Assembly: GCA_026982655.1 (NCBI GenBank)
Contig: JALSGO010000108.1
Coordinates: forward strand, 1-55,515
Origin: Candidatus Bipolaricaulota bacterium
Lineage (GTDB): Bacteria; Bipolaricaulota; Bipolaricaulia; RBG-16-55-9
Direction: 5' to 3'
DNA: 55,515 nucleotides
Below, one piece after another: positions 1 through 7,548 of the stretch. The position numbers and the translations under genes are program-made. The stretch's first letter is position 1. Every line of letters starts with the position of its first letter. The notes under the pieces were generated by a model. It was not told the DNA's origin, made no database searches, and saw only the letters and a program-made list of their open reading frames with translations.

Positions 1-376
1 GCGGCGTGGCGCAGGCGGTCGATCTCCTCGTTGATGGAGGCGTCCTTCTCGATGTAGGTGTCCGTCTGAGGGATGTACGCCTCGGGCTGGTAGTAGTCGT
101 AATAGCTCACGAAGTAGTGGACGGCGTTCTCGGGGAAAAACTGCCGAAACTCGTTGCAAAGCTGGGCGGCTAGAGCTTTGTTGTGCGCGATGACGAGGGT
201 GGGGAGCTGAACGTTTTGGATCACGTGGGCGATGGTGTACGTCTTGCCCGTTCCCGTAGCACCCAGCAGGGTCTGATAGCGCAGGCCCTGCTCCAGTCCT
301 TCGGTGAGCTCTTGAATGGCCTTGGGCTGATCGCCCTTGGGCTCGTAGGGGGCGATGAGTTTGAACCGTTCGCTCA
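1..376 (-). CDS. uvrB: UvrABC system protein B, N-terminal part (gene runs off the window)
   Basis: This is the first 125 codons of the damage-verifying helicase subunit of nucleotide excision repair. UvrB acts in the cytoplasm with UvrA and UvrC. The protein begins [21 protein letters not shown], which is the usual UvrB opening. It shows the Walker A loop GATGTGKT near residues 39-46 and the beta-hairpin region with [12 protein letters not shown], the part that inserts between DNA strands. The ATG at 374-376 overlaps the TGA of the upstream DUF2442 gene as ATGA, so translation is probably coupled. A good promoter (922-950) lies upstream of the three-gene unit. The remainder of the gene, with the other helicase motifs and the UvrC-binding end, lies beyond base 1. 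Confidence 0.96.
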
Positions 377-694
377 TCGTGAATGGGGTTTAGGACCTCT
401 CTTGCGCGCCTTCAGCCATCGCTCCCAAGACCGTGGGCTCTCTGTAGATCGCTTGCCCGCCAGGAGCCCCTCGACGCTGACGTCCTCATCGAGATCGGGC
501 CAGTGGATGCCGTACCCGGCCCCTACGATCTCAAAGCGTTGCCGCTCCTCCGGCGTGGCATGGGTCAGCCGGGGATACCACATCAAGGGCACCGAAATCG
601 TCCGCCTGCCCTCGAGGTCTACACTGAGGGCGTCCTCGGTGATCCGAACGGCGGTAATCCTAGGGAGATCCAGCGTCATCACCACAGAAGGCAT
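374..694 (-). CDS. DUF2442-family protein
   Basis: This small protein of 106 residues matches the DUF2442 pattern: an acidic-aromatic beta-rich core with [19 protein letters not shown] and a following [21 protein letters not shown] block. The family is commonly encoded next to DUF4160 and the pair is often treated as toxin-antitoxin-like, but the biochemical function is unknown. The partner is present here only as a decayed copy (660-897), and its reading frame overlaps the start of this gene. The C-terminus is basic ([12 protein letters not shown]). The stop overlaps the uvrB start by 4 bp. The reading frame itself is intact, so it may survive as a solo gene or simply as the leader cistron that couples translation into uvrB. 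Confidence 0.8.
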   Translation of the reverse strand: MPSVVMTLDLPRITAVRITEDALSVDLEGRRTISVPLMWYPRLTHATPEERQRFEIVGAGYGIHWPDLDEDVSVEGLLAGKRSTESPRSWERWLKARKRGPKPHSR

Positions 695-897
695 CCCATC
701 TCCTCCGGAGAAGCTCTGAATGTTCCGTTAGCAAGCGTTCGATGTCCCTCAGCTCCGACCGGGAGTACCCGTGGTTCCGTGCTAGGGTCACGACCGGATC
801 CAACTAGAACTCCGGTCTACGTGGACGTGCCGTGGCTCCCCGCAGTCGTGGGAGAGATATCTCGATAAGGCCCCGTGCGGAGCAGCGTGGGACTCAT
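660..897 (-). pseudogene. decayed DUF4160-family gene
   Basis: Reading the minus strand in three frames recovers a DUF4160 protein in pieces. A start at 897 gives MSPTLLRTGPYR. After a frame change comes SHDCGEPRHVHVD. After another comes PEF-stop-LDPVVTLARNHGYS, followed by RSELRDIERLLTEHSELLRRRW and a short tail to a TAG at 660-662. In intact relatives the block reads FWLDPV, so the in-frame TAG replaces a TGG tryptophan codon. The damage is thus two frameshifts (small deletions) plus one nonsense change. The last part overlaps the start of the intact DUF2442 gene, the normal arrangement for this pair. Sequence errors could mimic frameshifts, but three separate lesions make real decay more likely. 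Confidence 0.75.
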
Positions 898-921
898 GGC
901 GCTTCTCCCGTATCCCGCATC

Positions 922-950
922 ATGGTAAGAACGGAGGAGAAGATCGTCAA
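922..950 (-). promoter_or_regulatory. predicted sigma70-type promoter for the DUF4160-remnant/DUF2442/uvrB unit
   Basis: On the minus strand TTGACG (945-950) and TACCAT (922-927) are separated by 17 bases. The predicted start of transcription falls just upstream of the ATG at 897. It is the only good promoter I see for uvrB, so it is probably kept although the first gene behind it is broken. Confidence 0.6.
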
Positions 951-960
951 CCGGAGGGGT

Positions 961-1179
961 CTACGGCACCGGATCGGGCCCGCCGGGGTGCCAGGGATGA
1001 CACCGTAGCACCCGCCTTGCGCTTAGCCAAAGGCCCTTGATGATCCCGTGTTTCGAGAGGGCCTGCCGGGCGTACTCCGAGCAGCTGGGGGAGAAGCGAC
1101 ACGACGGGGGGAACAGGGGCGAAATCAAGAGCTGATAAGCTCTCACCAAAACGACAAGCGCCCGGCGCACCATCCCCAT
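961..1179 (-). CDS. yidD: membrane protein insertion efficiency factor YidD
   Basis: This 72-residue protein is of the YidD family, an inner-membrane-associated factor that helps YidC insert membrane proteins. The signature is clear: an amphipathic N-terminus ([19 protein letters not shown]), then the Cys-rich block [22 protein letters not shown], and later [13 protein letters not shown]. Length is normal for the family. The ATG at 1179 follows GAGGAGG closely; the next in-frame ATG at 1173 has a better 8-base spacing and is an equally good start. In many genomes yidD sits with rnpA, rpmH and yidC; none of these is here, so it is a detached copy. Confidence 0.93.
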   Translation of the reverse strand: MGMVRRALVVLVRAYQLLISPLFPPSCRFSPSCSEYARQALSKHGIIKGLWLSARRVLRCHPWHPGGPDPVP

Positions 1180-1313
1180 GGCCTCCTCTTCTCGTGGATG
1201 GTACGCGGGCGCCCCCGGCCCGTCAAGCGCGCTCCTGCCGCTTACCATCGGGCCCGCCCGCCTTGCCTTGTGTCGTCTCTCACGTCGGACGGATCCCGGA
1301 TGGAGATGGAGAC

Positions 1314-2033
1314 CTAGATGCCGCTCTTCTCCTTGAGGCGCTCCTCGTCTTTGACGATGATGCGGTAGCGTTTCTTGTCGAGGATGCCCTCTTTCGCCAG
1401 GCGGTTGAGCGCGCTTGTGGTATTCTCCCGAGCGCTCCCGATGAGATCGGCAAGCTCCTTGTGGGTGATCTTGAAATCGATCTGGACCCCCTCGCGGGTC
1501 TCCACGCCGTGCTCCTCGATCAATTTCAGGATCTGGCGCGACAGCCGCGTGGGGATGTCCTTGAAGACGAGATCTTCGAGCTTGCGCTCGATCTCCTGGG
1601 TGCGCCTGCCGAACAGCTCCATGACCTCGAGGGCCAGCTCGGGTTTTTCCCGCAGCAGCTCGAGGAAGCGGCTCCGCTCGATCTCGTAGATCACGGCGTC
1701 TTGGAGGACCTGGGCGAGGAGGTCCCGCTCTTTCCTCCCGATGAGCACCATCTCCCCGAAGATCTCCCCCTCCCCCAGGATGGTCAGGGTGAGCTTGCGC
1801 CCGCTCTCGTCGAGATAGGCCAGCTTCACCTTCCCCGAGTGGATGTAGTAGAGGCTGTCGTCGATGTCGCCGGGCTGATAGATGACGTCGCCTTTGTGGT
1901 AGCGCCGGCCCTGGCGACGGGCAAACAGGCGCTTGAGCTCCCGGATGAGCCGCTTCTCCTCCGCCGTCGGGTTCCCGAAGGACCCGGGGAAGCTACCGTA
2001 TAGGTACGATCGGTTCATCTTTGTGGTGGACAT
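1314..2033 (-). CDS. Crp/Fnr-family transcriptional regulator
   Basis: This 239-residue cytoplasmic DNA-binding regulator has an N-terminal cyclic-nucleotide-binding-type beta-roll at about 40-140, including [20 protein letters not shown] and [14 protein letters not shown]. It continues with a dimerisation helix and a C-terminal winged helix-turn-helix at about 185-230 ([20 protein letters not shown]). No cysteine cluster for an FNR-type iron-sulfur centre is present. The cAMP-contact pattern of the GE-x-x-L/RS kind is only partly kept, so the ligand cannot be named. No Shine-Dalgarno precedes the ATG, and a TACAGT -10-like box lies only 13 bases upstream, so the mRNA may be leaderless. The targets are unknown. 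Confidence 0.9.
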   Translation of the reverse strand: MSTTKMNRSYLYGSFPGSFGNPTAEEKRLIRELKRLFARRQGRRYHKGDVIYQPGDIDDSLYYIHSGKVKLAYLDESGRKLTLTILGEGEIFGEMVLIGRKERDLLAQVLQDAVIYEIERSRFLELLREKPELALEVMELFGRRTQEIERKLEDLVFKDIPTRLSRQILKLIEEHGVETREGVQIDFKITHKELADLIGSARENTTSALNRLAKEGILDKKRYRIIVKDEERLKEKSGI

Positions 2034-2046
2034 GATCGGTATCCGT

Positions 2047-2052
2047 ACTGTA
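2047..2052 (-). promoter_or_regulatory. candidate -10 box (TACAGT) immediately upstream of the Crp/Fnr gene
   Basis: On the minus strand TACAGT sits 13 bases before the start codon, which places the transcription start within a few bases of the ATG. The -35 region is weak (TTCCGT). It belongs to the group of possible leaderless genes described in the findings. Confidence 0.35.
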
Positions 2053-2112
2053 GCGGATCTGAGGAGGGGACGGAAGGAACGAACGGTCCAAGCGTAGGGA
2101 GATTCTGTGTGC

Positions 2113-2132
2113 CCGCGGGCAGACCCCCGCGG
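2113..2132. other. GC-rich inverted repeat downstream of the 2157-4298 gene
   Basis: The arms CCGCGGG (2113-2119) and CCCGCGG (2126-2132) flank a 6-base loop. On the minus strand this lies 25-45 bases after a stop codon, where a terminator hairpin would be expected, but no T-run follows. It could be a weak terminator or an mRNA-end stem. Confidence 0.35.
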
Positions 2133-2156
2133 CCTTGAGGTGACCCCTGCGACGAC

Positions 2157-4298
2157 CTAGGGAGAGGACCGGTGTCCCGAACCGGCGGGTGGGGAGGGGG
2201 AATCGGCATCCGAACGGCGCAAGCGACGCAACCGAAGGAGGCCCACGGCGAAGAGCACGATTCCGAGAAGGGCTAGGGCGGCCACCAGGACCTCGGAGCT
2301 CCCTACCCCGGGGAGGAGGACGCTGCGGGCGAGCAGGCGCTCTTCGAGGACTCCTACCCGCTCTTGGAGGTTTTGGACCTGTGCGCGCAGGCGCTCGAGT
2401 TCTTCGCGCGTGGGCGCCTCGGGACGGGTCTCGAGCAAGGCCTCCAGCCGGCGTTGGAGGTCCTGCAGGCCCTCGGAGAGGGAGGCGACGGGAGGATCGA
2501 GGAGCTCCGCGATGCGCTCCTCTACGCGTTCTCGAACGCGTTCTTCGAGGGCTTCTTCGTCCACGGCCGGCGGCAGCCTACGGAGGATCTCCTCCCGCCA
2601 GGTTTGCAACCGGCGCTCGAGGACCTCCTGGAGGGCGAGCAGGTCCTGGACGCTTGCGAGGTCTCGGTCGGGGTCGGGGAGGCGTGTGAGGAGCTCCGCG
2701 AGCACGGCCTCCATCCGCAGGACGCTCTCTTCCAAAGCCCCTACACGGCGGGGGAGGTGGAGGGCCTGCACGGCGGGGGAGGTGGGCAGGCCCGACGGGG
2801 AGAGGCCACGGAACCCCTCCCCGGCCGGCTCCCCCAGCCAAAGCCACGTAGCCACGATGCGCAGCAGCGGGGCGGTCCGCACGCGTCGATCGACGATCCG
2901 CCACCCGAGTTGAGGGTCGAAGCGGGCTGCCGCCACCAGCACCGGGGGTTCGTCCACCTCGCCGATCCAGGGAACGGGATCCCCATCGGCCGCTCCCCCG
3001 GCCTCCCGGGATTCCGACCGGAGGAGACCGGTGCGCTTTAAGCCCTCCAGGAAATGGGCGTAGAGCGATCGAATCTCCTCGAGGGAGGGGACGAGATCGG
3101 CGTCCTGGGCCCGCACGGAGAGCATCGCGTGAAACGCGGAGAGGACCTCCGCTACGTCCTCCACGGTCAGGAGGTAATCCCCAGGGGGATCCGTACGGGG
3201 AGCCGGAAAGCGGAAGAGCCCCAGTTCTTCATCCCAGGCTTGGAGGAGGAGCGCCCACGCGCGTTCGGCCTCTCGGAGGTAGCGGCGATCGTCCGTGAGG
3301 GCGTAGGCGTAGAGGAGTCCGCTGACGAGCGCGGCTTGGCTTCGTAGCTCCGGCGGCTCGGGCGGCGAGAGGGCGGCGGGGTCGGGTTCGGGTTCGAGGG
3401 AGGAGCGAGCGTTGAGCCTTCGCAAGCGTTCGGCGTCTTCGACGAGGCGTCGAGCCGCTTGGGCCCGCAGGACCTCATCTTGCGTGGCTTGGACGTACCA
3501 AGCGAGCGCCCAAATGCGAAGGGCGACCTCGGGGATCGGGGGGGTAGTCTCACTCCAAGGATCCGCGCGCTGGAGTGCCTGGAAGAGAGCATCGGCAGGG
3601 GAAAGGGGGAATCCGGCGATCGAGGCGGCCGATAGCGCGGCCAGCCAAGCGAACTGTGGAGACCAAGGAGGGGGGCCCTCCTTGAGGGGGAGATCCCGCC
3701 ACCAGCGGAGCGCGTTTTCGTAGAGCCCGTCCGGTCGCCGTAGCTTGCTCTCGGCGAACTGCAGGCTTGCGCCGGCCAGGGCCCGCAGGAGCCGAGCTTC
3801 CCGCCGCAGGGAGACAGAATCACTCTGCACGTGGAGAAGCTGCTCCAGGCGGTCGGCCCACCCGATCGCGGTCAACACGGCAAAGGCCAGCGAGTCCAGC
3901 GCGACCGTCTCGTCGGAGACCCCGGCGCGCCAGCGTCTCGTCTCGGGCCGTCCGGGGACGGGGTCTTGCGCGAACTCAGGGCGTCCTGCACGGAAAGGGG
4001 CGAGCACGGGCGAGAGGCCCGCGAGGTCCTCCCCGGGAAGCGCCAGCTCCCCGGGTCGTGGAGGGACCCCCATTCCCGAAAACAACAGGAGGCTCTCCAT
4101 GCCGGAGAAGGAATACCAAAACGACTCCTCCGCGGCCGGCTCCCAGGGGAGGGGCTCTCGAGCCGTCGCCACGTCGGGGGCGGAAGAGGAGAGGAAGAGG
4201 GCGGCGAAAACTCCCAGCGCGATCCCCCGGACCGGCCCCCCTTCGGAACCGATCCCGAGCGACCTCTGTCGGCGCTGCCGCAAGGGGCATCGGATCAT
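2157..4298 (-). CDS. exported type I membrane protein: helical toroid-like domain, coiled coil, C-terminal anchor
   Basis: I do not recognise the family. The 713-residue protein starts MIRCPLRQRRQRS, followed by a hydrophobic signal segment (about 23-40). It then has a long Leu/Ala/Trp-rich helical region (about 90-470). Repeats such as LLYAYALTDDRRYLREAERAW followed by an aromatic turn resemble alpha/alpha-toroid proteins (six-hairpin glycosidase or thioredoxin-domain toroids). After that come about 150 residues of heptad-rich coiled coil, a membrane helix near 668-688 (VLVAALALLGIVLFAVGLL) and a basic cytoplasmic tail. Catalytic residues are not evident. The ATG at 4298 was chosen because the TATAAT box at 4366-4371 lies upstream of it; the longer frame to 4418 would start before that promoter. 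It is transcribed away from the LamG cluster. A second protein of the same layout lies at 8327-9838. Confidence 0.8.
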   Translation of the reverse strand: MIRCPLRQRRQRSLGIGSEGGPVRGIALGVFAALFLSSSAPDVATAREPLPWEPAAEESFWYSFSGMESLLLFSGMGVPPRPGELALPGEDLAGLSPVLAPFRAGRPEFAQDPVPGRPETRRWRAGVSDETVALDSLAFAVLTAIGWADRLEQLLHVQSDSVSLRREARLLRALAGASLQFAESKLRRPDGLYENALRWWRDLPLKEGPPPWSPQFAWLAALSAASIAGFPLSPADALFQALQRADPWSETTPPIPEVALRIWALAWYVQATQDEVLRAQAARRLVEDAERLRRLNARSSLEPEPDPAALSPPEPPELRSQAALVSGLLYAYALTDDRRYLREAERAWALLLQAWDEELGLFRFPAPRTDPPGDYLLTVEDVAEVLSAFHAMLSVRAQDADLVPSLEEIRSLYAHFLEGLKRTGLLRSESREAGGAADGDPVPWIGEVDEPPVLVAAARFDPQLGWRIVDRRVRTAPLLRIVATWLWLGEPAGEGFRGLSPSGLPTSPAVQALHLPRRVGALEESVLRMEAVLAELLTRLPDPDRDLASVQDLLALQEVLERRLQTWREEILRRLPPAVDEEALEERVRERVEERIAELLDPPVASLSEGLQDLQRRLEALLETRPEAPTREELERLRAQVQNLQERVGVLEERLLARSVLLPGVGSSEVLVAALALLGIVLFAVGLLRLRRLRRSDADSPSPPAGSGHRSSP

Positions 4299-4365
4299 CT
4301 CGTCCCCACGATACGTCTCGGGGAGACGCTCCCCGAGGAAGTCTGTCCCCTCGAGGGGGGACCGT

Positions 4366-4371
4366 ATTATA
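4366..4371 (-). promoter_or_regulatory. consensus -10 box (TATAAT) for the 2157-4298 gene
   Basis: A perfect TATAAT on the minus strand (ATTATA on the plus strand) lies 68 bases upstream of the ATG at 4298. No good -35 hexamer is seen 16-18 bases further up. Its position supports the downstream start codon. Confidence 0.5.
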
Positions 4372-4381
4372 CCCGAGAGGG

Positions 4382-4410
4382 TAGCCGGTCGGGCGACACC
4401 TCCGTAGAAT
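4382..4410 (+). promoter_or_regulatory. possible promoter overlapping the start of the LamG-PHP gene
   Basis: TAGAAT (4405-4410) with a weak TAGCCG 17 bases upstream (4382-4387) would start transcription around 4417, on the ATG at 4418. No Shine-Dalgarno is present. The divergent TATAAT of the neighbouring gene is only 34 bases away, so the two transcripts probably share a control region. Confidence 0.3.
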
Positions 4411-4417
4411 GAGAGCA

Positions 4418-6682
4418 ATGAACTCCGGAAGAAGGTCGACGAGACGGTCCCCGACGGGCGCGTTGCGGGCCATCTTGCTCCTCGGCTTCGGGGCCGGGGT
4501 CGGGCTCAGCACCGCGCTGGCGCTGGCGACGGCGGAGCACCGCTTGGGCGCGGACACCGGCGCGGAGCTTCGCATCCTCCCGGCGGAGGGAGAAGCCCTG
4601 ATCTGGCGCTTTGACGAAGGGGGGACCTATGTCGTCCGCGAGGCCCGAGGACGGGTTCCCGAAGGATGGCTGTGCGGAGCGCGGCGCATCGTCGGCCCGT
4701 CGGGGCGAGGCGGCGCGCTCTGGTTTGATGGGAGAGACGACTTCGTCCTCCTGCCCGTCGCTTCGGCCCTCTCTCCCCGGGATGGACTCACCCTTGCCCT
4801 GTGGGTGTGGTTGGATCGCCGTCCGGAGATCCCTTGGCGCAACGACTTCCGCTTCGTGCTCGCCAAGCCGAGCCTCCGTGCGTATAGTCTGGTCTTGGAG
4901 CAGGACGGCACGCTCCAGGGATCGGTCTACGTAGGGGGCCGGCGGCAAGGGGTACGCACCCACTCCCCTCTGCCATTGAGGACGTGGGTGCACGTGGCCT
5001 TCCTCTACGACGGCCGCACAGGCCGGGGGCAGATCTACCTCAACGGGCGCTTGGAGGCGGAGGAGGTGCGGACACCAGGCTCGCTCGAGGTCAACGACGA
5101 TCCCTTGGTGTTGGGATCGGCCCTCCTTCACCGGGTGGGCGACCCGGGTGCGGGGATCCGTTCCTTCCCGGGGGGGATCGACGAGCTGCGGATCTACCCT
5201 CGCGCTCTGGACCCGGACGAGATCGCGCGGCTGGCGACGCTGCCCTCCTCCGCAGCACGTCGACGGGGCGGGGACGACGCGCCTCCCCCTCCGGCGCGGT
5301 TGGTGGTGCAAGCGGTTCAGGACGGAGAACCGGTCGTCGCCCGCGTGGTCGTCTGGCCTGTCACCGCTCCCCCCGCCTGTCCTGAGGTGGCCTACACCGA
5401 CGGCTCCTTGACTCCTCCCCCGCCCCCGGGTCTCCTCCCGGCCGGGACGAGCGCGAGCCCGATGGCCTACGCGGGGAGGGCGGACGGCGATCGGGGGACG
5501 GCAGAGCTCTTCCTCGAGCCGGGGCGAGCGCGGATCGCGGTGGACCTGGGAGGGGGGATCACCGGGGAGGTCTGGGAGCGGGAGATCGCCCTCGAGCCGG
5601 CGCGGACCTATAGGCTCTCCGTCGAGCCACCGAGGACCTACAACCCGCGACTCCGCCGGTACTTCGGAGCGGACCTCCACCTCCACAGCCGCGCAAGCGG
5701 GGACGCGGTGACCCCTCTTGCGAGGCTGATATCCGCTCAACAAGCGGCGGATCTCGATCTCGTCGTACTCAGCGACCACAACACCGCGGTGGGGCACCTC
5801 CCCTTTGCGGAGATCGCCGCACGCCGTGGGATTCCCTACCTGCTGAGCGAGGAGATCACCACCGCCTCCTGGGGCCACTTCAACCCCTTCCCCCTGCGGC
5901 CGGGGGAGGCCATCCCCGTCTCCGCGGGGAAGCGCCCTCGGGATTACTTCCAAGAGGCCCGCTCTCGAGGGGCGGTCCTCATCCAAGTCAATCACCCCCT
6001 CTGGGGGGGAGGCCAGGGGTACCTCCATCTCCGGGACGACCCCGCCTTCGACGGGAACTTCCAGCTCGTAGAGGTGCTCAACGGCTTCCTGGGGAAGCGG
6101 GTCGGCGAGACGGACCGCCGGGCCGTGGAGGCCGTCTTCGCCCTCTGGTCCCAGGGGAGGCGGGTGGTGGCCACCGCGGGCTCCGACGACCACAACGCGG
6201 ATAAGCTCGTCTCCCAAGTGGGAACCCCGCGGACGTACGTCGCCCTCGAACTCGAGGAGGGCGAGCCCCTGACGGCGGAGCGTTGGCTGGACGCCCTGGC
6301 CCAGGGACAGGCCTTTGTGACCACGGGACCGCTCGTCTACCTCGAGGTAGTACGGGCGGTAGCGGATCGCCCGGAGGCGGGACCGGGCCGCCGGTTGCGC
6401 CTCGACGCGGCGGAGGAGCTTCGCTTCCGGATCGCCCTGGAGAGCGTGCAAGAGCTGAGAAGCCTCTCCCTGTGGTACAACGGACGGGTGCTGCGGACCT
6501 ACCCTCTCCAGGGCCGTACGGCGCAGCTGACGTGGGTCGGACGGGCCCGGCCCGGATGGTACGCCGTCACCGTCGAGGCCGAGGGCGGAGGGTTCGCGCT
6601 CACCAACCCGGTGTGGGTGGAGAGCAGACCCCCGGTCGCTCCGGGCCAGGGCCAGGGCCAGGGGGTGCCGCCGGGCCCCTAA
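4418..6682 (+). CDS. exported LamG-domain protein fused to a PHP-type metallohydrolase domain
   Basis: The predicted secreted or anchored protein has 754 residues. After an N-terminal signal (ALRAILLLGFGAGVGLSTALA) comes a concanavalin/LamG beta-sandwich at about 60-270, with GGALWFDGRDDFVLLP, TLALWVWLD, TWVHVAFLYDG and GGIDELRIYPRALDPDEI. From about 415 there is a PHP domain of the CehA/McbA kind: ADLHLHSRASGD (His421, His423), VVLSDHNTAVG (Asp453, His454), the glutamate-containing LSEEIT, VNHPLWGGG and TAGSDDHN (about 589-593). These residues would bind two or three metal ions, as in PHP phosphoesterases. A beta-rich C-terminal domain follows and ends in a short Gly-Gln repeat. An upstream in-frame ATG at 4409 is the alternative start. 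Related LamG proteins follow at once. The substrate is unknown. Confidence 0.85.
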   Translation: MNSGRRSTRRSPTGALRAILLLGFGAGVGLSTALALATAEHRLGADTGAELRILPAEGEALIWRFDEGGTYVVREARGRVPEGWLCGARRIVGPSGRGGALWFDGRDDFVLLPVASALSPRDGLTLALWVWLDRRPEIPWRNDFRFVLAKPSLRAYSLVLEQDGTLQGSVYVGGRRQGVRTHSPLPLRTWVHVAFLYDGRTGRGQIYLNGRLEAEEVRTPGSLEVNDDPLVLGSALLHRVGDPGAGIRSFPGGIDELRIYPRALDPDEIARLATLPSSAARRRGGDDAPPPPARLVVQAVQDGEPVVARVVVWPVTAPPACPEVAYTDGSLTPPPPPGLLPAGTSASPMAYAGRADGDRGTAELFLEPGRARIAVDLGGGITGEVWEREIALEPARTYRLSVEPPRTYNPRLRRYFGADLHLHSRASGDAVTPLARLISAQQAADLDLVVLSDHNTAVGHLPFAEIAARRGIPYLLSEEITTASWGHFNPFPLRPGEAIPVSAGKRPRDYFQEARSRGAVLIQVNHPLWGGGQGYLHLRDDPAFDGNFQLVEVLNGFLGKRVGETDRRAVEAVFALWSQGRRVVATAGSDDHNADKLVSQVGTPRTYVALELEEGEPLTAERWLDALAQGQAFVTTGPLVYLEVVRAVADRPEAGPGRRLRLDAAEELRFRIALESVQELRSLSLWYNGRVLRTYPLQGRTAQLTWVGRARPGWYAVTVEAEGGGFALTNPVWVESRPPVAPGQGQGQGVPPGP

Positions 6683-6714
6683 GCGAAGGGAGCCAACGGG
6701 AGGGATCTCATCGC

Positions 6715-7548
6715 ATGAATCGCAATACCGAACGGGTGATCACCGGTCGGCTGCCGGGGGCCCTCCTCCTGTTCCTGCTCCTGCTCCTGCCCGGCGTGGG
6801 GGAGCTGGGAGGATGGGGGGCGATCGTCCTTGATCCCTCGCTCGCGCGCAGCCTCGTGGCCTATTGGCCCTTGAACGAGGGGGCCGGAGAGGAGGCACAG
6901 GACGCTTCGGCTCGAGGCCGCATCGGACGGCTGCGAAACGGGCCCACATGGACGGCCGGTTGGACAGGTCGTGCCCTGCGGTTTGACGGTCTCGACGACT
7001 ACGTCTGGGTTCCGTATCACCCAAGCTTCGACCTGCCTCAAGGGTTTTCGCTGGTCCTCTGGGCTCGGCTGGAGGCAGCGCCCGACACCACGCCGGGCAA
7101 CGATTGGCGTCTTCTCGTGGGACGTAGCGGCTTCCGACCGTACGGATTGGCCTTGGAGCAGAACCGGCAGCTCACCGGATCGGTCTACGTGGGCGAAAGG
7201 AGACGCTCGATTCGCAGTCGTGAGGAACTCCCCGTGGGCGAGTGGGTGCACTTGGCCTTCACCTACGAAGCCTCCTCGGGCACCTTGCGCCTCTATCGGA
7301 ACGGCGCGCTCGAAGTCGAGGAAGTCAGCAACCCGGGGCCTCCGGACGTCCAAGCCGGACGGCCTCTAACCCTCTCGCTGCCGGCTCCGTCTGCGGGAGG
7401 GGAACGGCGGGCTTGGCCCGGGGTGCTGGACGAAATCCTCCTCTTCGACCGGGCCCTCCGTGCGGAAGAGATCCGCGCCCTGTGGGTCGGGCAGCCGGAC
7501 CCGTATAATAGAAGCACTCATATCGCGACGAGGAGGGCGCATCGATGA
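6715..7548 (+). CDS. exported LamG-domain protein (second of three)
   Basis: The 277-residue protein has a signal peptide (LPGALLLFLLLLLPGVGELGG, residues about 13-33) and one LamG/concanavalin-like beta-sandwich at about 45-265. The blocks LVAYWPLNEGAGE, ALRFDGLDDYVWVPYH, GNDWRLLVGRSGF, EWVHLAFTYE and VLDEILLFDRALRAEEI line up with the LamG domains before and after it, so the three are tandem relatives. No catalytic motif is present; LamG domains usually bind glycans or mediate adhesion. The ATG at 6715 follows GGGAGGGA. It lies 32 bases behind the LamG-PHP gene and is likely co-transcribed. The extreme C-terminus overlaps the promoter and first codon of the next gene. Confidence 0.88.
   Translation: MNRNTERVITGRLPGALLLFLLLLLPGVGELGGWGAIVLDPSLARSLVAYWPLNEGAGEEAQDASARGRIGRLRNGPTWTAGWTGRALRFDGLDDYVWVPYHPSFDLPQGFSLVLWARLEAAPDTTPGNDWRLLVGRSGFRPYGLALEQNRQLTGSVYVGERRRSIRSREELPVGEWVHLAFTYEASSGTLRLYRNGALEVEEVSNPGPPDVQAGRPLTLSLPAPSAGGERRAWPGVLDEILLFDRALRAEEIRALWVGQPDPYNRSTHIATRRAHR
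7504..7509 (+). promoter_or_regulatory. consensus -10 box (TATAAT) before the third LamG gene
   Basis: A TATAAT lies inside the last codons of the previous gene, about 36 bases before the ATG at 7545. The -35 region is poor (TGTGGG, 17 bases upstream). It may give the third LamG gene and the toroid gene behind it extra transcription. Confidence 0.4.

Noticed and set aside
1314-2033. FNR-type iron-sulfur regulator
   Set aside because: The N-terminal cysteine cluster is absent; only a Crp/Fnr superfamily call is justified.
4367-6451. Long open frame (694 codons) on the minus strand opposite the LamG-PHP gene
   Set aside because: It is rich in Arg, Gly and Pro, has no recognisable domain and mirrors a gene with clear motifs. 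In high-G+C DNA such antisense frames are common.
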